NCBI GenBank assembly: GCA_001797675.1
Contig: MGQB01000025.1
Span: 1 to 64,000, forward strand
Length of the DNA stretch: 64,000 bases
DNA from: Deltaproteobacteria bacterium RBG_13_43_22
GTDB taxonomy: Bacteria > Desulfobacterota > RBG-13-43-22
Reading direction: 5' to 3'
The number at the start of each line of letters is the position of its first letter. Positions within the stretch are counted from its first letter, which is position 1. Positions 53,433 through 64,000 of this stretch are shown here, piece after piece. The notes below the pieces were generated by a model. It had not been told where the DNA came from and made no database searches. It saw nothing but the letters and a program-made list of their open reading frames with translations. Both the position numbers and the translations under genes were made by a program.

Positions 53433-54260
53433 ATGACCCGCTCATCCTACCCGCCATTGAAATCGCTCAGTCAGAATTTTTTGAGAAATGAAAGCCAGGC
53501 AAAACATCTGGTGGATCGACTTCCCCTAACCCTCCTGGATACGGTGGTGGAATTAGGGGCCGGCCAAGGGGCCATGACTTTTTTATTGGCTGAAAAAGTG
53601 TCCAGGGTTTTGGCTGTTGAAATTGATGCCGGCCACTCGGCGGAATTAGAAAAAAGGGTTTCGGAAGCGGGGAAGAAAAATGTCGAGGTGATTCACGAAG
53701 ACCTGCTGAAAACGGACTGGAATGAATGGTTCAGACGCCTGAACGGTCCTTTCATGGTAGTCGGCAATCTTCCCTATCACATTTCCACCCCCATCCTGTT
53801 TAGGATCATTGAAAACCGCCCGATCATCAAGGCCGCTTATGTGATGCTCCAAAAGGAGGTGGCCGATCGTCTTCTGGCCCAGCCAGGGACAAAAGAATAC
53901 GGTGTGATCACGGTCCTGATTGGCTATTATGCCCGTATCCAACCCCTGATGCAGCTCAAACCGGGTTCCTTTTTCCCCAGGCCCAAGGTCTCTTCGACTT
54001 TTATTGAACTGGTTTTTCACCAGAAATTGACCCCAAGGATTGAAAACGAGGACCTGTTCCGATGGGTCGTCCGCTCCTCCTTTGCCCAGAGGCGTAAGCA
54101 GATCAAAAATGCCTTAATCGCTGATGCCCGCTTTTCTGGCACACTGATTGCCAAAGCCCTGGAAGAGAACCGAATCGATCCCCAATGCCGGGGCGAAACC
54201 CTGACCATTCCTCAGTTTGTAACCCTGGCCAATATTTTGGCTAATTTAATAAAAAAATAA
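53433..54260 (+). CDS. rsmA: 16S rRNA (adenine(1518)-N6/adenine(1519)-N6)-dimethyltransferase (RsmA/KsgA)
   Basis: 275 aa. SAM site VVELGAGQGAMTFLLAEK and VLAVEIDAGHS, then the catalytic NLPYHISTPI, VMLQKEVADRLL, and GSFFPRPKVSSTFIEL. Dimethylates two adenosines near the 3' end of 16S rRNA in the last steps of 30S assembly. It is preceded by a CTTGAATCCTCGAACCCCTG-type repeat. Confidence 0.95.
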   Translation: MTRSSYPPLKSLSQNFLRNESQAKHLVDRLPLTLLDTVVELGAGQGAMTFLLAEKVSRVLAVEIDAGHSAELEKRVSEAGKKNVEVIHEDLLKTDWNEWFRRLNGPFMVVGNLPYHISTPILFRIIENRPIIKAAYVMLQKEVADRLLAQPGTKEYGVITVLIGYYARIQPLMQLKPGSFFPRPKVSSTFIELVFHQKLTPRIENEDLFRWVVRSSFAQRRKQIKNALIADARFSGTLIAKALEENRIDPQCRGETLTIPQFVTLANILANLIKK

Positions 54261-54381
54261 TGTTCAGGGTTTGGTGTTCGGCGAAGCCAATTTTTATCTT
54301 TCATGGCGCAAGTCCTAAGCGGACATGAGGGTATTAAAATCACCCTAAATAATCAGGGAACCCATTTTGAAAAAGGAAAAC

Positions 54382-55434
54382 ATGGACCATTCTCCGAAAG
54401 TTACTGATGGTCAAAGCATTCTGACATTGGATATCGGCGGGGGGACCCAGGACTTGCTGGTTTGGACCGAAGGGGACCCCTTGGAAAATGCCTTGCAGTG
54501 TATCCTTCCCTCGCCTACGGTCATGATTGCCCGGAAGATCCAGCAGGCCACCCGGGACCGGAAGGCCGTATTTTTGACCGGCCGTCTGATGGGAGGCGGG
54601 TCCTCTTCCCAGGCAGTCCTGGATCACCTTAAAGCCGGACTGCCGGTTTATGCCCTTTCGCAATCGGCCCTGACCATCCGAGATGATCTCAATCAGGTGA
54701 CTCATATGGGGATACAGATAACCGATTCCGCACCGGGCGAGGCCATACGGATCGTCATGGGTGATATTCAAGATCAGGCCCTGGCCGGGCTTTTTGAATC
54801 TTTCGGGCTGGTTTTGCCTGAAATCCGTCTGGTGGCCGTTCAGGATCATGGCTTTGCGCCTCAAGAAAGCAACCGACGCTTTCGTTTTAAACAATGGGAG
54901 AATTTTCTTGCCTCTGAGAACCCGTTGGAAACCCTTCTTTATCAGGACATCCCGGCCCATCTGACCCGGATGAAGGCCATTCAGGAGACCTGGCCTCAAG
55001 CCCTGGTCATGGATACCGGGGCGGCAGCCATACTGGGGGCGATGGAAGATGAACAGGTTAAGAAAATTGATTTCCCCCGTATCCTAATCGTCAATATCGG
55101 CAACGAACATACCCTGGCCGCCTGGATGGTGGAAGGCCGTTTGAGAGGTATTTTTGAGCATCACACTTTTTTTCTGAACCAGGAAAAGCTGATAACGGAC
55201 CTGGAAAGCTTTGTTTCCGGGCAGTTGACCAATGAACAGGTCCTCCAGGACCAAGGACACGGCTGTCTTAATACCATCCCCTGGGAAGGCCGATTCCCTC
55301 CTTTGGTGGTCACCGGGCCCCGAAGGGGATTGTTGACCCATGCCCCGGTTATTTTGGCTGCCCCCAACGGCAATATGATGCTCAGCGGGTGCTTCGGTTT
55401 GTTGCGGGCCTTTCGCTATTCAAATCCGGCCTAA
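54382..55434 (+). CDS. DUF1786 family protein
   Basis: 350 aa from ATG 54382 (AAAGG upstream; TTG 54367 is an alternative). LTLDIGGGTQDLLVW near the start and VMDTGAAAILGAM and ILIVNIGNEHTLAAWMVEGR later suggest an ASKHA-type (acetate/hsp70/actin) nucleotide fold with two phosphate loops, and the family is DUF1786 (often mislabelled as pyruvate-formate-lyase activating). Function not established. 106 nt after rsmA, 40 nt before ligA. Confidence 0.75.
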   Translation: MDHSPKVTDGQSILTLDIGGGTQDLLVWTEGDPLENALQCILPSPTVMIARKIQQATRDRKAVFLTGRLMGGGSSSQAVLDHLKAGLPVYALSQSALTIRDDLNQVTHMGIQITDSAPGEAIRIVMGDIQDQALAGLFESFGLVLPEIRLVAVQDHGFAPQESNRRFRFKQWENFLASENPLETLLYQDIPAHLTRMKAIQETWPQALVMDTGAAAILGAMEDEQVKKIDFPRILIVNIGNEHTLAAWMVEGRLRGIFEHHTFFLNQEKLITDLESFVSGQLTNEQVLQDQGHGCLNTIPWEGRFPPLVVTGPRRGLLTHAPVILAAPNGNMMLSGCFGLLRAFRYSNPA

Positions 55435-55450
55435 TGTGATATAATTCTAA

Positions 55451-57487
<2,037 letters not shown>

Positions 57488-57812
57488 GATAAACAAAACG
57501 TTATTGTGGGGCCGGATGACCTTCTTTTCATAGATTGTCCACAAGGTTACCCTTTGCTCCTGCCCCGGCCCAAAGGCTAATTTTTTTAGAAGCACAGGGC
57601 AAACACCTAAGCCGATTTCGGGCTTTTGCATCGGCCTGATCTTGAAGAAGGTTCATTATCACCCGGGAAAAAAGCTTGGGCATTATGGGGTGGCAATCCT
57701 GAAAAGAAGGCCACCCGGCCCCAATTAATGCGGGACTTTTCATTACATTACCTGTCAAAATAATTATGAGATCTTTAATAAAAACCCAAAGGTGAAAGGG
57801 CAGGAGATTTTT
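57488..57812. other. Spacer filled by long-inverted-arm element copy 4
   Basis: Element 57501-57727, then an AT-rich stretch and AGGAG at 57802-57806 for acyP. The TATTTGAAATTT flank and the TCTCAGAT tail of the other copies are not recognisable here. No gene. Confidence 0.65.
57501..57727 (+). repeat. Long-inverted-arm 3'-UTR element, copy 4 (divergent)
   Basis: Left arm 57501-57541 and right arm 57691-57727 pair along their length with a few bulges (GGGGCCGGATGACCTTC against a complement GGGGCCGGGTGGCCTTC). Shares TTGTCCA, CCCCGGCCCAAAGGCTAA and GAAGCA with copy 3, and TTCATTATCACCCGGG and AAAAAGCTTGGGC with the right part of copy 2. It starts 13 nt after ligA, same orientation. Confidence 0.7.
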
Positions 57813-58094
57813 ATGGAAAAAATTTCAGCCCAGGTGATTATTCATGGCTGGGTTCAAGGGGTTTATTTCCGGGCCTTTACCAGGGACCAGGCCCGGTCCC
57901 TGGGGCTAACCGGATGGGTCCGGAATCGTCGGGACGGGACCGTAGAAGCCTGTTTTGAAGGAGAGAAGGAAAAAGTAGATCAAATGGTCGCCTGGTGCCG
58001 GCGAGGGTCCCCTTCTTCACGGGTGGAACAGGTGGAGGTCACCCAGGGTCCCTTTTCCGGGGCCTTCGACTCCTTTCAGATCCGCTATCAGTAG
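57813..58094 (+). CDS. acyP: Acylphosphatase
   Basis: 93 aa from ATG 57813 with AGGAG 6 nt upstream; a GTG frame from 57792 is not needed. Motif VIIHGWVQGVYFRAFTRDQA (catalytic Arg in the VQGVxFR loop) and LTGWVRNRRDGTVEACFEG (catalytic Asn in GWVxNxxDGxV). Hydrolyses acylphosphates. The last gene before the thrS promoter. Confidence 0.93.
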   Translation: MEKISAQVIIHGWVQGVYFRAFTRDQARSLGLTGWVRNRRDGTVEACFEGEKEKVDQMVAWCRRGSPSSRVEQVEVTQGPFSGAFDSFQIRYQ

Positions 58095-58119
58095 TTCGTT
58101 TCAAATTTCTAATATTTAT

Positions 58120-58148
58120 TTGACATTACAATGGAATATTAGTATATA
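58120..58148 (+). promoter_or_regulatory. Strong sigma-70 promoter of the thrS cluster
   Basis: TTGACA (58120-58125), 17-nt spacer, TATATA (58143-58148). Expected start near 58155, 40 nt before the thrS ATG. The leader is too short for a T-box. Confidence 0.75.
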
Positions 58149-58194
58149 AAAAGTTTATTTTTAGGTATTTTATGACTATTGAATTACTGAAGCC

Positions 58195-60114
58195 ATGCAA
58201 CCAGAAGAAATTCATATAAAATTTCCGGAGGGGAATCCCCTGGACCTTCCCAAGGCAACCACGGCCCGGGAAGCTTTGATAAAAAGGGGCCAAGGGTCTT
58301 TGAAAAAGATTGTTGCCGCCCGTCTGAATGGGGAATCAATCGATTTGACCCGGGCTTTATCCCAGGATGGGACCCTAGAGCCGATTTTCGAAAACGATCC
58401 GGAAGGACTGGAGATTTTACGCCATTCCACCGCCCATTTGATGGCCCAGGCCGTAAAGGAATTATTTCCGGAAGTCAAGCTGGCCATCGGTCCGGCCATT
58501 GAACAAGGGTTTTATTACGATTTTGCCAAAAAAGACCCTTTTACACCTGAAGACCTTCCCCGCATCGAAGAGAAAATGCGCGCCTTAAGCCAGGGGAATA
58601 TTCCGATTGTCCGGGAAGAATTTTCCCGGGAAGAGGCCATCCGACTTTTTTCATCCCAGGGGGAATCCTTCAAAGTCGAGATGCTGGAAGAACTGACCGA
58701 GCCTACGGTTTCCCTTTATCGGCAGGGGAATTTTGTGGATATGTGCCGCGGTCCTCATCTGACTTCCACCAATGGGAGCCGTTTTTATAAACTCACCCAT
58801 GTGGCCGGGGCTTACTGGCGGGGGGATGAACATAACCCCATGCTTCAGCGGATCTACGGGACGGCCTTTTTTGAGAAAAAAGAACTGGATGACCATTTAT
58901 TTCGTCTGGAAGAGGCCCGACGGCGTGATCACCGCCGAATAGGCCGGGAACTGGATCTTTTCAGTATTCATGACGAAGTTGGACCCGGATTGGTTATTTA
59001 CCATCCCAAGGGGGCCATGCTTCGGACCCTCCTGGAAGATTTTGAGAAAAAAGAACATCTGAGACGGGGATATGAAATCGTTATCGGCCCCCAATTGCTC
59101 AGGGCCGACCTATGGAAAAAGTCCGGTCATTACGAAAATTACCGGGAGTTGATGTATTTTACCGAGATCGATGGCCAAGGGTACGGTATCAAGCCCATGA
59201 ACTGTCTGGCCCACATGATGATCTATAAATCGAAGGTTCGCAGTTACCGGGATCTCCCCAAACGCTATTTTGAACTCGGCACGGTTCATCGCCACGAGAA
59301 ATCCGGGGTCCTCCACGGACTGATGCGGGTCCGTCAGTTCACCCAGGATGACGCCCATATTATCTGCACCCCGGATCAGCTTCAGGACGAAATTCGAGGA
59401 GTACTCAATTTTGTGGCCGAGGTGATGAAAATCTTTCAATTTGATTTTGAAGTGGAGATCAGCACCCGGCCGGAGAAATCCATCGGCAGCGATCAGGACT
59501 GGGCAAGGGCCATCGAGGCCTTGATTTTTGCCCTCAAAGCCAACGGGTTGTCTTATTCCATCTGTGAAGGGGAAGGCGCCTTTTACGGCCCCAAAATCGA
59601 CATCAAACTGAAAGACGCCCTGGATCGGCGATGGCAATGCGCCACCATTCAATGTGATTTCACCCTGCCGGAACGGTTCGATCTGCAATATGTCGGGGCG
59701 GATGGAGAACGGCACCGGCCGGTCATGGTCCACCGGGTTATTCTGGGGGCCATGGAACGGTTTATCGGGGTCTTGATCGAACATTATGCCGGGGCTTTCC
59801 CTACCTGGCTGGCTCCGGTTCAGGCTGTTATCCTGTCGGTTACCGATCGTAACGCCTCTTATTGTCAAAAGGTGTTTCAAGATTTACTTGCGACCGGCAT
59901 TCGGGTCGAATTGGATATCCGCAATGAAAAATTGGGGCTCAAGGTCCGTGAAGCCCAACTGCAAAAGATTCCTTATATGGTCGTTATTGGAGACAAGGAA
60001 GAAGAACAAGGTTCCATCAGCCCGAGAACACGCAGCGGGGAAAATCTGGGGAGTTGGTCTGTCCCGCAGTTTATTGATAGGATTCGAGAAGAGTCGGTAC
60101 CGGGAAAACAATAA
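58195..60114 (+). CDS. thrS: Threonyl-tRNA synthetase
   Basis: 639 aa. N-terminal TGS domain, then the editing domain with [16 protein letters not shown] (HxxxH), the class II core [20 protein letters not shown] (Zn Cys; usual MNCPGH is MNCLAH here), [40 protein letters not shown] and [20 protein letters not shown], and an anticodon-binding C-terminus. Charges tRNA-Thr. First gene of the translation cluster, with its own promoter. Confidence 0.97.
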   Translation: MQPEEIHIKFPEGNPLDLPKATTAREALIKRGQGSLKKIVAARLNGESIDLTRALSQDGTLEPIFENDPEGLEILRHSTAHLMAQAVKELFPEVKLAIGPAIEQGFYYDFAKKDPFTPEDLPRIEEKMRALSQGNIPIVREEFSREEAIRLFSSQGESFKVEMLEELTEPTVSLYRQGNFVDMCRGPHLTSTNGSRFYKLTHVAGAYWRGDEHNPMLQRIYGTAFFEKKELDDHLFRLEEARRRDHRRIGRELDLFSIHDEVGPGLVIYHPKGAMLRTLLEDFEKKEHLRRGYEIVIGPQLLRADLWKKSGHYENYRELMYFTEIDGQGYGIKPMNCLAHMMIYKSKVRSYRDLPKRYFELGTVHRHEKSGVLHGLMRVRQFTQDDAHIICTPDQLQDEIRGVLNFVAEVMKIFQFDFEVEISTRPEKSIGSDQDWARAIEALIFALKANGLSYSICEGEGAFYGPKIDIKLKDALDRRWQCATIQCDFTLPERFDLQYVGADGERHRPVMVHRVILGAMERFIGVLIEHYAGAFPTWLAPVQAVILSVTDRNASYCQKVFQDLLATGIRVELDIRNEKLGLKVREAQLQKIPYMVVIGDKEEEQGSISPRTRSGENLGSWSVPQFIDRIREESVPGKQ

Positions 60115-60224
60115 AATTGCCGATTTTTGATTTCGGATTTCGGAATGAAAAACCTTAAAATCCAAAAGGTGAGATTAACCACTCCGCAATCCGCAATCCG
60201 AAATTTAATTAGGAGGTGATGGTT

Positions 60225-60731
60225 ATAGCCAAGTCGGTGAATGTGAACGAAGAGATCAGGGCCGCCAATGTCAGGGTTATCGGGGATGGCGGTGTCCAGT
60301 TGGGCATCCTACCCATAAATCAGGCCCTGACTCTGGCCAGAGAACAAGGATTGGATTTGGTTGAAGTAGCCCCGCAATTGGATCCTCCTGTCTGCCGGGT
60401 CATGGATTATGGTAAGTTCAGATACCAGCAGACCAAAAAAGTTCATGAAGCCAAAAAGCGCCGGACGATCATCCAGGTCAAGGAAGTTAAACTTCGACCC
60501 AAAACCGAGGAACACGATTTTCAGTTCAAGTTGAAGAATATCCGGAAATTTTTGGAGAAAAAAAATAAAACCAAAATATTCCTCATGTTCCGGGGCCGGG
60601 AGATCCAATACCAGGAAGCGGCCCGGAATATTTTGAACAGGATCACAGAAGAAACCAAAGACCTGGCCACAGTGGAACAGGAACCCAAGCTGGAAGGCCG
60701 GAACATGACCATGATCCTGGGACCGAGATAA
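60225..60731 (+). CDS. infC: Translation initiation factor IF-3
   Basis: 168 aa. N-terminal domain (SVNVNEEIRAANVRVIGDGG then GILPINQALTLAREQGLDL), linker helix and C-terminal domain (PKTEEHDFQFKLKNIRKFLE, FRGREIQYQEAARNIL). The start is chosen as ATA at 60225: the AGGAGGTG ribosome-binding site occupies 60211-60218, so ATG 60219 and GTG 60216 are too close, and the protein then begins with (M)AKSVNVNEEIRA as homologues do. infC uses rare start codons (ATT, ATA, ATC) for autocontrol, so this fits. An N-extended product from 60219 cannot be excluded. Confidence 0.9.
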   Translation: MAKSVNVNEEIRAANVRVIGDGGVQLGILPINQALTLAREQGLDLVEVAPQLDPPVCRVMDYGKFRYQQTKKVHEAKKRRTIIQVKEVKLRPKTEEHDFQFKLKNIRKFLEKKNKTKIFLMFRGREIQYQEAARNILNRITEETKDLATVEQEPKLEGRNMTMILGPR

Positions 60732-60879
60732 AAAAACAGGCTATAGGCACTAGGCAATGGGCAATAGGTGACGAAGGGTGAGGGATTTTTCTTGCAGCCC
60801 ATAGCCTCCTTTCAACCCTTAGAAGCAAGGACTCTTTTAAAAGTCCAAATTATGTAAAAGCAGCAAGGAGTGTAGCAAT

Positions 60880-61077
60880 ATGCCTAAAATGAAGACCAAA
60901 CGCGGGGCTGCCAAGCGATTTAAAACCACCGGGAACGGAAAGGTCGTCCGTTCCAAGGCTTTTGGCAGCCATATTCTGACCAGCAAGACGACTAAGAGAA
61001 AAAGACGTCTCAGAAAATCGGCTGTGGTGGAATCAGCCAATATGCGGGGCATCAAGAGAATGCTGCCCTATAGTTAA
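60880..61077 (+). CDS. rpmI: 50S ribosomal protein L35
   Basis: 65 aa, normal length. [20 protein letters not shown] and the C-terminal [11 protein letters not shown] are the family's start and end. AAGGAG lies upstream of the ATG. It is located between infC and rplT as in most bacteria. Confidence 0.97.
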   Translation: MPKMKTKRGAAKRFKTTGNGKVVRSKAFGSHILTSKTTKRKRRLRKSAVVESANMRGIKRMLPYS

Positions 61078-61108
61078 GAATGTTTTAAGAAAAATGAGGT
61101 GATGAATC

Positions 61109-61459
61109 ATGCCCAGAGTCAAAAGGGGCTTTAAGGCCCGTCGGAGAAGAAATAAGGTTCTAAAATTGGCCAAAGGATACCGCGGGGCGAGAAGCCGATT
61201 ATTCAAGACAGCAACCGAGGCCGTGGACCGGTCGCTTAAATATGCCTATCGCGACCGGCGGGTCCGCAAAAGAGAATTTAGAGGTTTATGGATAGTACGG
61301 ATCAGTGCAGCCGCTAAGAACAACGGCATTTCTTACAGCCGTTTCATAGGGGCTTTGAAAAAGGCCGACATCGGCCTGGACCGTAAGGTGTTATCCGAAA
61401 TGGCTGCTCGAGATCCGGAAAGGTTTACCGCCCTGGTTAAGATGGTTTCCCAATCTTAA
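61109..61459 (+). CDS. rplT: 50S ribosomal protein L20
   Basis: 116 aa. [35 protein letters not shown] and the [20 protein letters not shown] region are diagnostic. GAGGTGAT precedes the ATG. In many bacteria L20 represses this operon through the infC-rpmI region; I did not find a clear L20 site. Confidence 0.98.
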   Translation: MPRVKRGFKARRRRNKVLKLAKGYRGARSRLFKTATEAVDRSLKYAYRDRRVRKREFRGLWIVRISAAAKNNGISYSRFIGALKKADIGLDRKVLSEMAARDPERFTALVKMVSQS

Positions 61460-61517
61460 GGCTTGATCCCCCTTCGGGTCCAACCCTAACCGCTACCTAA
61501 TATTTAAGATAATTGCC

Positions 61518-62525
61518 ATGTTATCCAAATTAAAAACATTGGAAACCCAAGTCCGGGAAGAATTGGATCGGGTTGCCTCCATAACCGATCTGGAGGCCCT
61601 GCAGATCCGGTTTCTGGGACGAAAAGGGGAATTGACCCAGTGTTTACGGGAGCTTTCAACCATTCCGCCTGAGGAAAGGCCCCTGGTCGGTCAGGAGGCC
61701 AATCGTCTCAAAGGGATACTGGAAGGGCTGTTTAAACAAAAAAAAGAGGTCTTCTTAGGAAAAGGGAAAACGGTACTGACCCGGTATGACTGGAGTCTTC
61801 CCGGAAGAAAAACCTTTCAGGGGCGGAAGCACCCCATTACCCAAACTATGGATAAGATCTGTGATATCTTTTCCCGCCTGAATTTTGAAATGGTTGAAGG
61901 GCCGGAGGTTGAACTGGATTATTATAACTTTGAGGCTCTGAATATGCCGGCGGATCATCCAGCCCGAGACATGCAGGACACCTTCTATATTTCAGATACC
62001 CTTTTGCTCCGAACCCAAACCTCACCCCTCCAGGTCCGGGTTATGGAAAAAAATCCCCCTCCCCTGCAGGTCATCGCTCCGGGAAAGGTCTTTCGCCGTG
62101 ATTCGGATATCTCCCATTCCCCTATGTTCCATCAGGTGGAGGGTTTTATGGTCGGAGAAGACATCAGCTTTGGGGACCTGAAAGGAATCCTGACCTTTTT
62201 CGTTCACCAGATGTTCGGTGAAGATATCCCGCTTCGCTTCCGCCCCAGCTTTTTCCCGTTTACCGAACCCAGCGCCGAAGTAGATATGGGCTGTGTGATT
62301 TGCCGGGGATCGGGTTGCCGGTTGTGTTCCCAAACCGGCTGGCTGGAGATACTGGGATCGGGGATGATCGATCCCGAGGTCTATCGGATGGTAGGCTATG
62401 ATCCCGATCAGGTGACCGGGTTTGCCTTTGGCATGGGCGTGGAACGGATCGCCATGCTCCGGTATGGGATTGATGACATCCGAATGTTTTTCGAAAATGA
62501 CCAGAGATTTTTAAGACAATTTTAG
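61518..62525 (+). CDS. pheS: Phenylalanyl-tRNA synthetase alpha subunit
   Basis: 335 aa. N-terminal coiled coil (about 1-80), then LDYYNFEALNMPADHPARDM, class II motif 2 GKVFRRDSDISHSPMFHQVE, and the C-terminal GMGVERIAMLRYGIDDIRMF (motif 3). The ATG at 61518 follows a spacer of 58 nt after rplT. Confidence 0.97.
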   Translation: MLSKLKTLETQVREELDRVASITDLEALQIRFLGRKGELTQCLRELSTIPPEERPLVGQEANRLKGILEGLFKQKKEVFLGKGKTVLTRYDWSLPGRKTFQGRKHPITQTMDKICDIFSRLNFEMVEGPEVELDYYNFEALNMPADHPARDMQDTFYISDTLLLRTQTSPLQVRVMEKNPPPLQVIAPGKVFRRDSDISHSPMFHQVEGFMVGEDISFGDLKGILTFFVHQMFGEDIPLRFRPSFFPFTEPSAEVDMGCVICRGSGCRLCSQTGWLEILGSGMIDPEVYRMVGYDPDQVTGFAFGMGVERIAMLRYGIDDIRMFFENDQRFLRQF

Positions 62526-62539
62526 CATAAAAAAAGGGG

Positions 62540-62625
62540 CCGAGGATTCCAGGGTTCAAGGGTTTTGATTTCAATGTCTTTCACTTGAATTCTTGACTCC
62601 TTGAATCCTGGAATCCTTTTTAATG
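62540..62625. repeat. Dispersed CTTGAATCC-type repeat between pheS and pheT
   Basis: CCGAGGATTCCAGGGTTCAA and a mirrored CTTGACTCCTTGAATCCTGG flank a centre with CTTTCACTTGAATTC. Related to the glgP-flanking repeat and to 53380-53415. It separates two genes that are usually adjacent. Confidence 0.6.
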
Positions 62626-62659
62626 CCCATTGTGTCTAACCAGGGCATGAGGATTTGAT

Positions 62660-64000
62660 ATGAAAGTTACCATAAACTGGTTACAGGAATATGTGGATCT
62701 GACGGGCCTTCCCCTGGAGGATCTGGCCCAGGGTCTGACCATGGCCGGTCTGGAAGTGGAAGCGATCCTTTCCATCGGACGGGAATTGGAATCTCTGGTG
62801 GTTGGGCAGATTCTGGAAGTTCGGAACCACCCGCAGGCGGACCGTCTAACCATTTGCAAGGTGGATACGGGCCGGGAATCTCTCGAAATGGTTTGCGGGG
62901 CGCCCAATGTGCGACCCGGGATTCTGGTACCGGTAGCCCTGCCCGGGACCCGTCTCCCTTCGGGGATGGAGGTTCAGGTGGCCACCATACGGGGTTTTGT
63001 CTCGCCGGGAGTGCTTTGCTCCGAAAAGGAAATGGGATTATCCGAAGACCATTCCGGGATTATGATCCTGCCGGAAGGGATTTCCATCGGACTTTCCCTG
63101 AGCAAGGCCCTGGGGGTGGAAGATACGCTGTTGGAAGTCAATGTGACCCCCAACAGGGGAGATTGCTTGAGTCATATCGGTATTGCCAGAGAGATTTCAG
63201 CAATTTTCAATCGACCATTAAAGGTTCCGGATACGTCTGCGGCGCCTGATGGAAAGACTATTCAAAAAGAGACTTCCGTATCGATCCTGGCCCCGGACTT
63301 TTGTCCCCGGTACGCTGCACGATTGATCCGGGGAGTTACCATAGGCCCTTCCCCGGCCTGGCTTCGCAACCGGCTTCTTTCGGTTGGAATTCGAAGCATC
63401 AATAATGTGGTGGATGTCACCAACTTTGTTTTGATGGAATACGGCCAGCCCCTGCATTCCTTTGATTTTGACACCCTTTCCGGGAGGCGGATTGTGGTGC
63501 GCACAGCCGAACCTAACGAACGGCTCACAACGTTGGACGGCCAGGAGCGAAACCTGACCCCGGAGATGCTGGTCATTGCCGATGGAGAAAAAGGGGTGGC
63601 CCTGGCCGGGATCATGGGGGGGATGAATACGGAGATTCAACCTGCGACCAGGAACATCCTTCTGGAAAGCGCTTTTTTCGAACCCCGCTGTATCCGCCGG
63701 ACCGCCAAAAAACTCGGTTTATCCTCCGAGGCCTCCACCCGTTTTGAGCGAGGGGTGGATATTGAAGGGGTAATAAAGGCCGCTGACCGGGCAGCGTTAT
63801 TGATCCGGGAATTGGCCGGGGGAGAGATCGTGTCGGGTTGGGTCGATGAATATCCCAAACCTCTGACCATTCCGCCGATCCTTCTGGACACCCAAAAGAC
63901 CGGCAGGTTTTTAGGGATTGATGTATCCACGGATCAGGTAGTGGATATCAGCCGTCGATTGGGGTTGGCTGTGGTCATTAAAGAAAAAAAACGGGTTCAA
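62660..64000 (+). CDS. pheT: Phenylalanyl-tRNA synthetase beta subunit, partial
   Basis: The first 447 codons are open to the window end. MKVTINWLQEYVDL is the typical start, with GAGGA 6 nt upstream. The tRNA-binding (B2, EMAP-like) domain holds VVGQILEVRNHPQADRLTIC and CGAPNVRPG. The B3/B4 region holds LEVNVTPNRGDCLSHIGIAR, SINNVVDVTNFVLMEYGQPL and LAGIMGG. Editing and assembly residues are intact so far; the C-terminus is not visible. Confidence 0.97.
   Translation, partial: MKVTINWLQEYVDLTGLPLEDLAQGLTMAGLEVEAILSIGRELESLVVGQILEVRNHPQADRLTICKVDTGRESLEMVCGAPNVRPGILVPVALPGTRLPSGMEVQVATIRGFVSPGVLCSEKEMGLSEDHSGIMILPEGISIGLSLSKALGVEDTLLEVNVTPNRGDCLSHIGIAREISAIFNRPLKVPDTSAAPDGKTIQKETSVSILAPDFCPRYAARLIRGVTIGPSPAWLRNRLLSVGIRSINNVVDVTNFVLMEYGQPLHSFDFDTLSGRRIVVRTAEPNERLTTLDGQERNLTPEMLVIADGEKGVALAGIMGGMNTEIQPATRNILLESAFFEPRCIRRTAKKLGLSSEASTRFERGVDIEGVIKAADRAALLIRELAGGEIVSGWVDEYPKPLTIPPILLDTQKTGRFLGIDVSTDQVVDISRRLGLAVVIKEKKRVQ

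Noticed and set aside
58095-58194. Possible T-box before thrS
   Set aside because: The leader from the mapped promoter is only about 40 nt, and no specifier or antiterminator structure is visible.

Overview
The window is one contiguous bacterial chromosomal segment. It has no rRNA, tRNA or CRISPR that I can see. The right end carries the conserved translation cluster thrS-infC-rpmI-rplT-pheS-pheT. The rest mixes housekeeping genes (purD-purE fusion, birA, thiC, thiD, dnaJ, ligA, rsmA, phoU, rml genes) with DUF2889, DUF1786, DUF4340, MaoC and CoA-ligase-like genes. Gene content and the many short inverted-repeat elements suggest a deltaproteobacterial/Desulfobacterota-type anaerobe. That placement is inference from gene content, not a computed classification.

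Left accessory part (1-17.2 kb). A decayed murB end is followed by a minus-strand block (GNAT-like protein, CDP-alcohol phosphotransferase, LpxL-type acyltransferase, an ORF remnant). Next come an alpha/beta-hydrolase fused to an AAA ATPase, bracketed by 55-bp direct repeats, and an AbrB/RelE-type toxin-antitoxin pair. A PIF1-like helicase follows, then an overlapping operon of small hydrolase, AmpG-like MFS and two-gene ABC-2 exporter. A GC-rich island gene encodes a 968-aa putative zinc metalloprotease; it lies between AT-rich spacers that carry REP-like motifs.

Middle part (17.2-39.5 kb). EndoQ, purD-purE, birA, thiC and thiD lie on the minus strand, with a 32-codon mS38/COX24-like gene (24458-24556) that is easily missed. 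glgP sits between two copies of a 90-bp repeat. dnaJ and a five-gene Gld-like ABC operon follow on the minus strand. A plus-strand catabolic-looking series then encodes an ADP-forming acyl-CoA synthetase alpha-like protein, amidohydrolase, aldo/keto reductase, two MaoC-type dehydratases and a cupin.

Right part (39.5-64 kb). phoU, a TraB/ChaN-like protein of unknown function and YqgE/AlgH come first. They are followed by a minus-strand rmlB-rmlD-hypothetical-MBL operon with rmlA upstream, a membrane spermidine-synthase-like protein, HD-GYP, a YkgJ-type protein, rsmA, DUF1786, ligA, acyP and the thrS-pheT cluster, with pheT cut by the window end.

The most striking unexplained structure is a family of four ~230-bp elements (21798-22022, 37917-38151, 50992-51219, 57501-57727). 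Each has 33-41-bp terminal inverted arms that differ between copies but stay complementary within a copy. Each lies 13-29 nt downstream of a stop codon and in the same orientation as that gene. They look like a structured 3'-UTR RNA family or a MITE with strict insertion preference. The second candidate is the repeat-bracketed hydrolase-AAA fusion gene.
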